Shown here: in pieces, positions 1 through 11,739 of the stretch
Numbering within the stretch: the stretch's first letter is position 1
How the letters are laid out: each line of letters begins with the position of its first letter
Assembly (NCBI GenBank): GCA_949775045.1
Contig: OX459110.1
Coordinates: 13,701,452 to 13,765,451 of the forward strand
DNA: 64,000 bases
Source of the DNA: Metridium senile
Taxonomy: Eukaryota > Cnidaria > Anthozoa > Actiniaria > Metridiidae
Direction: 5' to 3'
Program-made: the position numbers and the translations under genes
The notes under the pieces: model-generated
What the model was told of the DNA's origin: nothing
Databases searched by the model: none
What the model saw: the letters and a program-made list of their open reading frames with translations, nothing else

Positions 1-297
1 TATTTGATGATGATCCTGTCCACTGGTGCGTCAATCATCTCAAACTCGCCGCTAGGCATATAAGCCTTGAGATCGGCCGTTTGGCTCATATTGACAAGAT
101 CCACCCTTAGACCATCGTATGTCCAGGAACCAAACTGAAGCTTGCATTTCTGGTCATCGAAGGGAAAGTACTTGATATCAATAGCACACCTGCTGCGTAG
201 TATAGTAGGGGCATACCACGTGTTAGTGCCGTCATTACTTAGAATGACTTTAGTCTTGAATTGATCCATTGAACCGCTGGTGATACCGCTGTCTGCA
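1..297 (-). CDS. Gene A exon 5: LBD with Cys loop (partial at window edge)
   Basis: The minus strand has acceptor TTTAACAG then a frame continuing exon 4 (phase 2). It encodes QFKTKVILSNDG, TWYAPTILRS, the Cys loop C-AIDIKYFPFDDQK-C (13 residues between cysteines, with the FPFD signature), and loop B FGSWTYDG. An NMS sequon follows. The exon ends at ...IIIKY at the window edge. The paralogous exon in gene B is 300 nt, so only about three bases are likely missing. Unlike gene B it has Asn where B has an extra Cys (B: GGCTWYAP). Confidence 0.93.
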
Positions 298-1025
298 CTG
301 TTAAAGAGAAATGGTTAGTTAGCTTGGTTTTGTACATTCACAAAGATATATGGCTCTGTAGTGAATTATTGGTCTATGGTATACCAGGTCTAAGTCAATT
401 GTATGCCAGGTCTAAGTCAATTGTATTCCAGCTCTAAGTCAAAAGTCATTGGTATACTAGGTCTAAGTCAAAAGTCATTGGTGTACCAGATCTAAGTCAA
501 AAGTCAATGGTATACCAGATCTAAGTCAAAATTTAATGGTATTCCAGGTCTAAGTCTAAAGTCAATGGTATTCCACGTCTAAGTCAAAAGTCAACTGTAT
601 GCCAGGTCTAAGTCTAAAGTCAATGGTAATCCACGTCTAAGTCAAAAGTCAATGGTAATCCACGTCTAAGTCAAAAGTCAATGGTATTCCAGGTCTAAGT
701 CAATGGTATACCAGATCTAAGTCAAAAGTCAGTGGTGTACAAGCTCTAATTCAAAAGTCAATGCTCTACAAGGTCTAAGTCAAAAGTCAATTGTATTCCA
801 AGTCAACAGCCACTGGTGTACAAGGTCTATTGCTCATAATTATAAAATCTATGGTGTTCATGGTTCGCAAAGTATGTGGTCTACGTCATCGATTCGTCAA
901 GTCTCAGTCTAAACCTACTCGATATGGTTCTTCTGTGTCACGTGGTCTACATTATCGATTCGTCAAGTCTAAATCTACTAGGTATGCTTTTTCTCTGTCA
1001 CGTGATCTAGGACAGACCGACTCAC
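298..1025 (-). repeat. Gene A intron 4 with ~30-bp tandem repeat
   Basis: About 372-830 is a degenerate tandem array whose unit contains TACCAGGTCTAAGTCAAAAG, with variants TTCCACGTC and TATGCCAGG, in roughly 15 copies. The remainder is unannotated intron. A reading frame on the plus strand at 791-1036 is repeat-derived. Confidence 0.8.
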
Positions 1026-1135
1026 TTGTTATATAATATGATGTCCGGTAACCAAACCAGCTTAGGATCAACGTTAATGGACGTGATTCCACCGTACTTA
1101 GTTTTATTCCATCGTAGAAGGTGATTGTTCCATTT
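1026..1135 (-). CDS. Gene A exon 4: LBD loop A
   Basis: This 110-nt exon has acceptor TTCTTGTAG and donor AA|GTGAGT. It encodes KWNNHLLRWN, YGGITSINV and VWLPDIILYNN, the canonical nAChR stretch with loop A Tyr (equivalent to alpha7 Y93) and an NKT sequon. The same length and phase occur in gene B (52,733-52,842). Confidence 0.93.
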
Positions 1136-1438
1136 CTACAAGAATAAGAATAAGAATAAGAATTTATTTCGAGCACATCCCAATATTTCTCGATGCCCAG
1201 GTGGGAGTTGGTTCCATGATTCCAATGGAAGAACGCCTGTCCTTCCATTCCATACATTCCTTTGTAATTTTGGGCAGTTTTGAATGGCTGTAACTCACTC
1301 AATATCCAACCAAAAGCACCAAATCTCAGGAATCTTACATATCTTGATGAATCTTATCATTTCTTAATTATGTTAATTAGAAAAACTAGTACCCAGTTCA
1401 GTCCACTCGTTTTGGAAAAGGCCAATTGTCTGTATTAC

Positions 1439-1483
1439 CTGTCTAATCCATACGTTGCTTACTAAAACTTGATTTTTCTCGTC
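1439..1483 (-). CDS. Gene A exon 3: 45-nt micro-exon, loop D
   Basis: The sequence CTTTTAG|GACGAG ... AGACAG|GTAATA encodes DEKNQVLVSNVWIRQ, closely matching the conserved nAChR segment with loop D Trp55. Phase is 0 at both ends. It is too short to appear as an open reading frame of its own. Confidence 0.92.
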
Positions 1484-1504
1484 CTAAAAGATACAAACAA
1501 CGTT

Positions 1505-1895
1505 TCACATGGGTTAATATAGTGACTTGATTGTAGCCACCTACACTGGTAGATGTTCTTTGCATAGAGTCACGCAATCTCGCCTCTCTCCAAAACGTGC
1601 TATGTGATGACCCTATAAGACATCTGCTAAAATGGGTAGTATATATATAGTGACTTGATTGTAACCTCCTGCACGGATGTTCTTTGCGAAGAGTCAATCA
1701 AGTCCTCTACACTCCAATTCGTATAAAGCGTTGTGTGATGACCCTAAGGACATCTGCCAAAAGGGTAGTATATGTGACTTGATTGTAGCATCCTACGCGC
1801 CTTTACATAGAGTCACGCAATCCCTCCCCTCTCCAAAACGTAAAGCGTTATGTGATAATCCTAAGGAAATCTACTAAAAAGAGTAATATATGTCT
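1505..1895. repeat. ~126-bp tandem repeat, three copies
   Basis: The phrase GTGACTTGATTGTAG recurs near 1,522, 1,650 and 1,775. Each copy is followed by a shared stretch with AGAGTCACGCAATC and CCAAAACGT. The array lies in gene A intron 2, immediately upstream of exon 3. Confidence 0.75.
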
Positions 1896-1904
1896 GGAAT
1901 TATA

Positions 1905-2030
1905 CCATAAGAGGGGATAAGGTTAGAGCAAATTAAAGTAAAGTAAAGAACCATGTTTTACGTGGGAAGTCCCATTATTCGAAGCTAATCTTCCAGAGAG
2001 CCGACGGTGCGCTCATTTTACTTCCCTCTG

Positions 2031-2066
<36 letters not shown>

Positions 2067-2180
2067 CTTAAAGCAACACGGAACGAGAGAAGTCGAAACA
2101 AGGATGCGAGGTTACTGGGAATCGAACTCGGGACTTCTCGCCCCGATAGCCGCGCACTAACCAACTGTGCTATCCTTGAT
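1905..2180 (-). mobile_element. tRNA-derived SINE, minus strand
   Basis: The minus strand from about 2,178 down has a Pol III A box (TAGCACAGTTGGTTAGTGCG) and B box (GAGTTCGATTCCC) at tRNA spacing. A non-tRNA body follows, containing ACTGACGGACAGAGGGAAGT and ATGGGACTTCCCACG. The anticodon arm is degenerate, so this is a SINE head and not a functional tRNA. Confidence 0.8.
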
Positions 2181-2311
2181 CCTCGTTTTTCACCGCAGCT
2201 GCATGAAAGTAACGCGGGCTCTAGTTACGAGATGAATAACACTACAAGAGAGTATTAGTCCAGAGTCCTCGTTTTCTGGCGCAGCTGGATGAAAGTAACG
2301 CGGGCTCTAGG
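2181..2311. repeat. Direct repeat of ~48 bp flanking a spacer
   Basis: Two copies, about 2,181-2,228 and 2,262-2,311, share CGCAGCTG(G/C)ATGAAAGTAACGCGGGCTCTAG-type sequence. They sit between the SINE head and gene A exon 2 and may be fragments of the same SINE family. Confidence 0.6.
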
Positions 2312-2320
2312 ATAACTCAC

Positions 2321-2472
2321 CAGTTCAACAAGCTGTGTGTATGCCACACCAAAGTGTACCAATATGGCCGACTCTTTCAATTTGACTGGGCGGACTTCTT
2401 TACTGTAATTTTGGAACAAGTCTTTGACTAGTCGTAACTCGTCATCGTCGCTCTTAACTACTGCTTGTACTA
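2321..2472 (-). CDS. Gene A exon 2: start of mature LBD
   Basis: Acceptor TTATTGCAG|TAGTACAAG, donor GAACTG|GTGAGT, 152 nt, phase 1 in and 0 out. It encodes DDDELRLVKDLF, YSKEVRPV and HFGVAYTQLVEL, the N-terminal helix and first beta strands of an nAChR LBD. The parallel exon in gene B reads NDDELRLVRDLF ... FGIAYTQIVDL. An NYS sequon is present. Confidence 0.93.
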
Positions 2473-2492
2473 CTGCAATAAAAATACAGATA

Positions 2493-2870
2493 ATGTCAAT
2501 TACGAGGCATATGCATTGTGATTGGTTGATTGAGGCATGATGGGAACTAATGTCCTGAATATGTCAATTACGAGGCATATGCATTGTGATTGGTTGATTG
2601 ATGCATGATGGGAACTAATGTCCTGAATATGTCAATTACGAGGCATATGCATTGTGATTGGTTGATTGATGCATGATGGGAACTAATGTCCTGAATATGT
2701 CAATTACGAGGCATATGCATTGTGATTGGTTGATTAAGGCATGATGGGAACTAATGTCCTGAATATGTCAATTACGAGGCATATGCATTGTGATTGGTTG
2801 ATTGATGCATGATGGGAACTAATGTCCTGAATATGTTAATTACAAGGCATTCTAATTGGTTGATCGAGGC
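2493..2870. repeat. 68-bp tandem repeat, ~5.5 copies
   Basis: ATGTCAATTACGAGGC starts at 2,493, 2,561, 2,629, 2,697 and 2,765, with a decayed copy at 2,833. Each unit carries GTGATTGGTTGATT (an inverted CCAAT). The array begins about 20 bp upstream of gene A exon 2, inside intron 1. Confidence 0.9.
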
Positions 2871-3769
2871 TCAAAAGAAACTTATGTCCTGGGATTTTAT
2901 TAGTTGATTAGTGCATGTCAAAACTAGGGACGTTAATCCTTGCCTTTGATTGGTGGAAAAACAGAAAAACTCTGTGTTAATTCTAGCATTCCATTGGTTA
3001 ATTTGCAAATAGAAAAATTGGTGTTAATTCTAGCATTTCGTTGGTCAATATACTAATAAAAAAACCTTGGTGTTAATGTGGATTTTGATTGGTGAAAAAG
3101 CATACAACAAGCGAATATGTATCTTTGCTGTGTCTCAGTGCATAAACAGACCAACGTTGGAGTTATTTTAATAAACACTAATGTAGCGAATTTTAACGAC
3201 TTTTAAAGTCAATAAAATATGCATTAGCAATTTCTAATTTATTGGGCTTATTCACTAAAAAGTGTCATCCTGAATGCTATGATTTACTCGATATTTTTCG
3301 CCGTTTTTGCGGTGTATTGTCAATTTAGTTTATGAATATCCTACTCCTTTTTAAATATAACTCATGATAGAATTACACGTACAATGCGAAAAAAAACCCT
3401 ATCAAATATATTATCTAGTGAAACTAAATTTGTATACAATCACACGATTGTAGGAATCCTATAGGAGGTCAATTTTAACCTTGTCGTTTTAAATTATATT
3501 ATGAAAACTACAAAAAAAAAAACACATCTTAATCACACGATTATTATTATTTTTTACACGATAGCATACTTTAAAGCTTTACGTGAGAACGAAACACTTG
3601 GCATATATGTATCAACATAATGTTTGCGTGTATATCAGCGTTTAGATATAGATAATACAGCTATGATAGATGTACCATGCTGGGATCATGAGAGTGCGGT
3701 TACCGGCATCATCTACATATATATGACAACCATGATCATTTATACCGGCTGTATTTATGGCATCTACAT

Positions 3770-4085
3770 CAGCTAATATATTCTTTAGAATTTGACTACT
3801 GCCGTGGAAATTTCTACTGTATTTATGGCATCTACACCAGCTAATATATTCTTTAGAATTTGACTACAATATATATAATAATATTACAATATAATGATGT
3901 AATATAATAATATTCTTTAGAATTTGACTACAGCCCTATATATATTATAATATAATATAATAATATATTCTTTAGAATTTGACCACAGCCTGTGGAATTT
4001 TTGAAGTGTTTCAATTGTTTGATGATGTGACATGTCTTAAATTCCCGCGAGCTGTAGTCAAATTCTAAAGAATATATTGCTCTCT
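3770..4085. mobile_element. Foldback/MITE-like element (copy in 3.2-5.2 kb unit)
   Basis: ATATTCTTTAGAATTTGACT recurs four times and then appears inverted (AGTCAAATTCTAAAGAATAT) near 4,058-4,080. This gives terminal inverted repeats around an AT-rich core. An identical copy lies at about 5,715-6,030 because of the 1,945-bp duplication. Confidence 0.6.
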
Positions 4086-4369
4086 ATCGAGGCTAAGGTT
4101 GATCACATTTTTGTTTACATATCTTAAACGTTTTATGTGATACTAGTATTCACGAGAACATATGTTCAAACAAATCGTGTTTTATTAAACAGCACAATTT
4201 AAGCGCATTTAAAATTCACCAATTGGTATTTGCGCTTTATAAGTTAATACATTATTATTTTAATCACCGAGAATCGTGAAATGTTCTTGTTGTAATTATC
4301 GAGATTCACGTGCATTTGCTTCAAGCAATTAACCGTATTTCGTCACCAATCCACTAATAAATAAAAAAA

Positions 4370-4635
4370 TAAATCACTTTTTTAACGTCTCAATGTATTT
4401 AGCCAGTGGCTAATTGGGGAGACTCAGACACACACTCACTACCTCTACGTTAATTATTTTGCACACAACGCAGCTCACATGTTCATTTTTGTGGAGGGAG
4501 GAAAACCGGATAACCCGGAGAAAAACCCTCGTGGCATAGGAGAGAAGAACACATCAAACAAACTCAACTCACATATAATCCATGCCCGAGCCGGGACTCG
4601 AACCTAATACCACTGAACTACATCATCTCTACTAC
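4370..4635 (-). mobile_element. tRNA-headed SINE, minus strand (copy 1)
   Basis: The minus strand reads an A-box-like GTAGTTCAGTGGTATT and B box GGTTCGAGTCCCGG. The body follows with GGGTTTTTCTCCGGGTTAT and CCGGTTTTCCTCCCTCC, then CACACTCACTACCTCTACG in plus orientation. I recognise the CTCCGGGTT...CCGGTTTTCCTCC tail as common in marine-invertebrate SINEs. The A and B boxes are closer than in a true tRNA, so the head is shortened. Confidence 0.7.
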
Positions 4636-5159
4636 TGACATGCGTTACCGCACACGGGGAATCCTCACAGAAACAAAAACAAAAAAACAATTATAGAAAA
4701 TTGATTATTTAGTGGCTATATCGTAAAAAAAAATGTTTTCTATTTGAAATAGTAAGATATATACACTGTTAAAAAGCTTCGTTTGTTTTTTCAGTTTTTA
4801 CTTGACTTGATAATCACTAGCTACCATCAATCATCACTATCATTATCATCATCACTATCGTCATCGTCATCGTCACCATCGACATCATAGTCGTCATCAT
4901 TCCATTGAAGATACTCGAACCGTGAACACTTCGTTTTTTTGTTACTTTTTTTAACTCACTGCTTCATTTTTAGAGGTTTTTTAAGCAGTAGAAGGCTCGG
5001 AAAATACTAATAACATGAAAAAAGTCAAGTGTTCACGGTTCACGGTAACATCATCATCATCATCATCAATCATCATCATCATGCATCATCATCATCATCA
5101 ATCATCATCATCATGCATCATCATCATGCATCATCATCATCAATCATCATATATGCATC

Positions 5160-7104
5160 AAATATGCATTAGCAATTTCTAATTTATTGGGCTTATTCAC
5201 TAAAAAGTGTCATCCTGAATGCTATGATTTACTCGATATTTTTCGCCGTTTTTGCGGTGTATTGTCAATTTAGTTTATGAATATCCTACTCCTTTTTAAA
5301 TATAACTCATGATAGAATTACACGTACAATGCGAAAAAAAACCCTATCAAATATATTATCTAGTGAAACTAAATTTGTATACAATCACACGATTGTAGGA
5401 ATCCTATAGGAGGTCAATTTTAACCTTGTCGTTTTAAATTATATTATGAAAACTACAAAAAAAAAAACACATCTTAATCACACGATTATTATTATTTTTT
5501 ACACGATAGCATACTTTAAAGCTTTACGTGAGAACGAAACACTTGGCATATATGTATCAACATAATGTTTGCGTGTATATCAGCGTTTAGATATAGATAA
5601 TACAGCTATGATAGATGTACCATGCTGGGATCATGAGAGTGCGGTTACCGGCATCATCTACATATATATGACAACCATGATCATTTATACCGGCTGTATT
5701 TATGGCATCTACATCAGCTAATATATTCTTTAGAATTTGACTACTGCCGTGGAAATTTCTACTGTATTTATGGCATCTACACCAGCTAATATATTCTTTA
5801 GAATTTGACTACAATATATATAATAATATTACAATATAATGATGTAATATAATAATATTCTTTAGAATTTGACTACAGCCCTATATATATTATAATATAA
5901 TATAATAATATATTCTTTAGAATTTGACCACAGCCTGTGGAATTTTTGAAGTGTTTCAATTGTTTGATGATGTGACATGTCTTAAATTCCCGCGAGCTGT
6001 AGTCAAATTCTAAAGAATATATTGCTCTCTATCGAGGCTAAGGTTGATCACATTTTTGTTTACATATCTTAAACGTTTTATGTGATACTAGTATTCACGA
6101 GAACATATGTTCAAACAAATCGTGTTTTATTAAACAGCACAATTTAAGCGCATTTAAAATTCACCAATTGGTATTTGCGCTTTATAAGTTAATACATTAT
6201 TATTTTAATCACCGAGAATCGTGAAATGTTCTTGTTGTAATTATCGAGATTCACGTGCATTTGCTTCAAGCAATTAACCGTATTTCGTCACCAATCCACT
6301 AATAAATAAAAAAATAAATCACTTTTTTAACGTCTCAATGTATTTAGCCAGTGGCTAATTGGGGAGACTCAGACACACACTCACTACCTCTACGTTAATT
6401 ATTTTGCACACAACGCAGCTCACATGTTCATTTTTGTGGAGGGAGGAAAACCGGATAACCCGGAGAAAAACCCTCGTGGCATAGGAGAGAAGAACACATC
6501 AAACAAACTCAACTCACATATAATCCATGCCCGAGCCGGGACTCGAACCTAATACCACTGAACTACATCATCTCTACTACTGACATGCGTTACCGCACAC
6601 GGGGAATCCTCACAGAAACAAAAACAAAAAAACAATTATAGAAAATTGATTATTTAGTGGCTATATCGTAAAAAAAAATGTTTTCTATTTGAAATAGTAA
6701 GATATATACACTGTTAAAAAGCTTCGTTTGTTTTTTCAGTTTTTACTTGACTTGATAATCACTAGCTACCATCAATCATCACTATCATTATCATCATCAC
6801 TATCGTCATCGTCATCGTCACCATCGACATCATAGTCGTCATCATTCCATTGAAGATACTCGAACCGTGAACACTTCGTTTTTTTGTTACTTTTTTTAAC
6901 TCACTGCTTCATTTTTAGAGGTTTTTTAAGCAGTAGAAGGCTCGGAAAATACTAATAACATGAAAAAAGTCAAGTGTTCACGGTTCACGGTAACATCATC
7001 ATCATCATCATCAATCATCATCATCATGCATCATCATCATCATCAATCATCATCATCATGCATCATCATCATGCATCATCATCATCAATCATCATCATCA
7101 ATCA
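5160..7104. repeat. 1,945-bp tandem duplication, copy 2
   Basis: Second copy of the 3,215-5,159 segment. The junction ...ATATGCATCA|AATATGCATT... falls in an ATC/ATGCAT tract, consistent with slippage, unequal exchange or an assembly duplication. Confidence 0.9.
6315..6580 (-). mobile_element. tRNA-headed SINE, minus strand (duplicated copy)
   Basis: Exact counterpart of the 4,370-4,635 SINE, displaced by 1,945 bp. Confidence 0.7.
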
Positions 7105-7156
7105 TCATCATCATGCATCATCATCATCATCATCATCATCAATCATCATCATCATG

Positions 7157-7200
<44 letters not shown>

Positions 7201-7209
7201 ATCATCATG

Positions 7210-7241
<32 letters not shown>

Positions 7242-7631
7242 ATCATCATCATCATGCATCATCATCATCATCATCATCATCATCAATCATCATCATGCAT
7301 CATCATCATCAATCATCATCATGCATCATCATCATCATCATCATCATCAATCATCATGCATCATCATCATCATCATCATCATAATCATCATCAATCATCA
7401 TCATCATAATCATCATCAATCATCATCATCATGCATCATCATCATCATCATCATCATCAATCATCATCATCATGCATCATCATCATCATCATCATAATCA
7501 TAATCATCATCAATCATCATCATCAATCATCATCATCAATCATCATCATCAATCATCATCATCATAATCATCATCAATCATCATCATGCATCATCATCAT
7601 CATCATCATCATCATTATCATCATCATCATC

Positions 7632-7665
<34 letters not shown>

Positions 7666-7666
7666 G

Positions 7667-7705
<39 letters not shown>

Positions 7706-7716
7706 ACAACAATATC
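7005..7716. repeat. (ATC)n microsatellite with ATGCATC punctuation
   Basis: About 700 bp of CATCATCAT interrupted by ATGCATC and CAATCATC. It generates spurious frames of poly-His, poly-Ser and poly-Ile on the plus strand. It has no coding character. Confidence 0.95.
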
Positions 7717-7739
7717 GTTGCAATCATCCAAGCTAAAAC

Positions 7740-10700
7740 GTGCTGTTTAACATAACAAGATGTTTAAACATGACATCCAACACATGTTTTTGTTAATACC
7801 ACAACAACTTTATTTTAAGATATGTAAACAAAAACTAATAGTCTAAACATTCCAGTTTTAGGCTTGCTTATTGGCTAATGTTTCCTCTTTCTTTATTCGC
7901 ATTGAATTATCTAAAACAGCGAAAGTACTTACAATAAGTGGAAAACTACAACAATAATTACGATAAAGTTGATTATTTCTAAATCCTTTGTTTATGTTTG
8001 TGGAAGAGAAAACATCTTCTAGTACTTGTCACATTTTGTCATAAACTATCATATCTAGCAGGTCCTTGAAACCCTTGTAATAGAAACACAAGAAAAACGC
8101 CTGCTGTTGAATATTACATCGGTCAATTGTTGCCAAATTTACGCAATGTTGTGAAGCTAAACTCTTTCCTAGTATGCCAAATAGTTTTATTTATTAATAA
8201 ACGTTTTATTTTTGCCAGGAATTTTAATATTTCTGAAAGGAATAACGGATGGTGTTTATATTTTTGTGGTCAATGTTTGTCAAGGTTCTTAATGTTATAA
8301 TTTACCATTTTAAATGAAACTCATCTAAGCGTCAGTTTATGTTTTATATATATTCAAGTGCACACCATAGAATTGAAAATTTCTTAATAAGAAAGGAAAA
8401 CTTACTTTACGTATCTTTCTGTTTTTAAAGTGAATCAAAAAATATAGAATGTTGAAGGTTATTTTCAGTTTGACTATAGGTTTTAATATAAAATGTTTAC
8501 AGTTTATCGAATTAGTTTTTTCATTATATTGAGAAAATGCGATTTTTTCCGTTTTTTCAGTTGACTATTTTTCAAGGACTTAATGTGAAGCATCAATTAT
8601 ATGTCGAGAGGCCTTACTTTCTGAGTTTGTCCCTTTTTAACGAATTTAATGTTAGTTGACAAGATGTCTTGTTTCGTAATGAATAAATAAACCACGAAAA
8701 TGTATCGTTATTATTTCTGAACTTTGAACGACAGGAATTATATATATTTTTTATTCGATTTTTCATCACTTCATGACTGTTACGATTTTAACCAATTATA
8801 ATACATGTACATCATTTTTCTGAATTCTGCAACTCTTGAAACAGTATTGTTTTGTTTAAGTCAAGTTCAATGTCATAATATATCGTTGTTTTTCTTATAA
8901 ATATTGGAAAAAACTGTCCATAATTATTCATACTGTTTAAGAAGCTGCGAATTCTTCCATTAATCAGTGCAAACATCAATCATAAAGGGAGTGAATTATG
9001 CCCATTTTTTCATCTGTTCGCTGTTCGTCTTATTACGGTTTATAATGTCTCATAAATTTTGAAAAAACTGTCCATAATTATTCATACTATACTGTTTGAG
9101 AAGCTGCGAATTCTTCCATTAATCAATGCAAACAACAATCATAAAGGGAGTAAGTTGTGTGCCTTTTTTTCATCTGTTCGCTGTTTGTCTCATAAATTTT
9201 GAAAAAAACTGTCCATAATTATTCATACTGATTTAGAAGCTGCGAACTTTTCTATTAATCAATGAAAACTTCAATTATAAAGGGAGTAAATTATGCCCAT
9301 AATCAATGCAAACAACAATCATAAAGGGAGTAAGTTATGTGCATTGTTTCATCTGTTCGCTGTTCGTCTTATAACTGTTAAAAAAACTGTCCATAATTAT
9401 TCATACTGTTTTAGCATAGTTAATATCAACTATGGTTTTAGAAGCTGCGAATTCTTCTATCTATCTGTGTAAACATCAATCGTGTAGGGAGTGAACTGTT
9501 TCCATTTTATCATCTGTCAAGGTGCTAATAAACACCTTCCCATTTTTCTATCCTGCTAAATACATCAATATGTATACTACACACTACTTGATTGATATGA
9601 TACAATATATAAGCATAATGTTGGCGGTTTTTGAGTTTAAGAGAATACTTTTTGGACAGTAGTATCGTAGAAAAAGGTGAACTTCCGTCACCAAACTTAT
9701 TTTGGAAAAATGAAATTATTTTTATGCAAAATCAGTAATATTTAAATACCATGAAAAATTAAACTTGAATGTCGGCCAGATGGTGATAAAAAACATGATT
9801 TATATGTATACCTTAGTTTATTGTTATTATTATAATTAAGCCGATATATTTTATATATAAACAAAAATGGGAGAACACATTAGGTATCAACTGAGAAAAC
9901 TTAAAAATAAACTAAAATTCTTAAAAGTACGAAAAACAATTACTTTGACAAAAAAAAAAGAAAATTCAAACCGAAGCTGTGAATATATAAATTCGATATA
10001 ATTGGATCAGAGTCAGTTTTTATTGAAAGAAACATGATTTTTACCTGTTAATATATGTAATATTTAATGATAATATATGTCAAACCTATTCGAGAATTAT
10101 CGAGCTCAAAGTAAAAGAGGTTTTGCTCGTTGCCATGCATAGAAGTTTGTTTGCTGCCTGCTGAAAGGTTAATAAGCCAGCACAAAATCGCCAAAACATC
10201 TGCCCCTGAAACATTTATCTGGTTTTGTCTCAGTCTTTGTTTGTTATTCTTTCATACTGTCAACAATCTAAAAAGAGACCGGCAAAAAATAAAGACTTTT
10301 GAACAATATTTATCCACTGATTTCCTCAGTCGAAAAAGAAACTTTTCCACTGTCAGATTCGTTTTAAATGATGTATATTTGCTAGCCTCCAAAGTCACAT
10401 TATTCCATTTGAAACACTCTAAGCAAGAAACCCAGCTATAAATCTGATAATCGCTCAAAACCACATCATTTCTCTTTCTTCTGTCATTATTTCAAAAGTG
10501 GTAATAAAGAAGAATAGATGATTTGGAATATTTGATCATTACTTCTAACGGAGTATGCTTACTTCTTTTCAGAGCTTGGTCGTTTCTATTATATTGTTGT
10601 ATATTGTATTCACCGGAAAACAGACATGTTACTTCATTATTTATCGGCTGGATAATCTCTAGGTATAATCGAAAGCACTCCAGCTTGTCAAACTATTTAG

Positions 10701-10870
10701 ACAAAATTCCAGAACACCAAAGCTATCGAGGTATAAACACACACACATATATATATATACAGACAAGACAGGCTTAATGAAATTAACCGACATATCCTAA
10801 AATAACTATTTATTTACCTAGATAATTATAAAAGATCTTAGTAAGAAGAAAAAAACCCCGCTATTTTCCC
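7740..10870. other. Gene A intron 1 remainder, no gene seen
   Basis: AT-rich sequence. About 8,910-9,500 holds four or five degenerate copies of a unit with TGTCCATAATTATTCATACT and AATCATAAAGGGAGT. Short frames at 10,130-10,777 show no recognisable domain. Confidence 0.6.
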
Positions 10871-10873
10871 TAC

Positions 10874-11054
10874 CAGGTTTAGTTGTGTCGTTGGTTTGTT
10901 CTGGTATAGCTTCCACGGCTGTTGATTCTGTATTGATTGTTGGACTAGTACTCGTAGTCTTATTTTGTACTTCTACATTCGACACTACAGCCGTTGCCAG
11001 GACAATTACAACCATGCATTTCAGTAAACCTTGCGCTGTTTTGTACGTAGTCAT
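10874..11054 (-). CDS. Gene A alternative first exon 1b: signal peptide plus Thr-rich N-terminus
   Basis: ATG at 11,054 opens MTTYKTAQGLLKCMVVIV, a signal peptide with a strong hydrophobic core. A Thr/Ser/Glu-rich segment with NKT and NDT sequons follows. The frame runs 60 codons plus one base into donor CCTG|GTAGGG. Phase 1 is exactly what exon 2 needs (G+TA gives Val). It would add about 35 residues ahead of the LBD compared with exon 1a. No transcript evidence is available. Confidence 0.7.
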
Positions 11055-11621
11055 TATGAGATCATGTTTTGGTGCTTTAGTCCTTCAAGGTAGATAAATA
11101 GGCTGTGACAATCTCAGTACTGCGAACCTTCATTTCATATGTCTTAGCACCTGGGCTTTCTCGCTCGTTGATTGGTTCTCAGTCATGCACACGATTAGCA
11201 AAACCAAGCCGTGTATCACAGTACGTTCTTTGTTATCCCAAAGCAATCCTTTACAAGACTATTCTACCAATAACAGAATTAAAATAACATTTGGGTTATA
11301 TTTGTATAACACTGACTACGACGGTCTGTCTACAATAACTTTACGACCAAAAAAAGCGATATTTTGTATGCATCAAATATTAATAACCCTATTCTAACCA
11401 CCATGGTGCAGACTCAAAACCTACTGGCTTCACAGACTGTATAAAATTGATTAAGGGATTTTTGATGCCTTGGGACCACTGTTACCTCATTGCTCTACGT
11501 GAACTTAGTATATATGCCTCATTACCACTCCCTTTACAACTACCTGCAGCTCATGTTACTCAAATAATCGCACAGTCTAGAAGTAGTAAACGATTCAGTC
11601 AGTATTTAAAGAGATTATATG

Positions 11622-11739
11622 TTTAAGTAGTGTTTACAACATGAGCGGCCGTGTTGTATCGGAAGATACAATCGCAAGCCGAAGGCGCGCGATTGTATCG
11701 CCGATACAACACGGACGCGAATGTTGTAAACTACTTAAA
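11622..11739. mobile_element. Perfect-arm foldback element
   Basis: The outer arms TTAAGTAG...CTACTTAA and GTTTACAACAT...ATGTTGTAAAC enclose the inner palindrome CGTGTTGTATCGG...CCGATACAACACG. The GC-rich centre contains AAGCCGAAGGCGCG. A MITE-type inverted-repeat element is likely. Confidence 0.75.

Larger units (their letters stand above)
3215..5159. repeat. 1,945-bp tandem duplication, copy 1
   Basis: The sequence from about 3,215 is repeated with an offset of 1,945 bp with no difference I could find by eye, including the ends inside the ATC microsatellite. It contains a foldback element near 3,770-4,085 and a minus-strand SINE at about 4,370-4,635. It lies in gene A intron 1. Confidence 0.9.

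Noticed and set aside
2100..2178. Candidate tRNA gene on the minus strand
   Set aside because: A and B boxes are present but the anticodon arm is degenerate and a SINE body follows directly.
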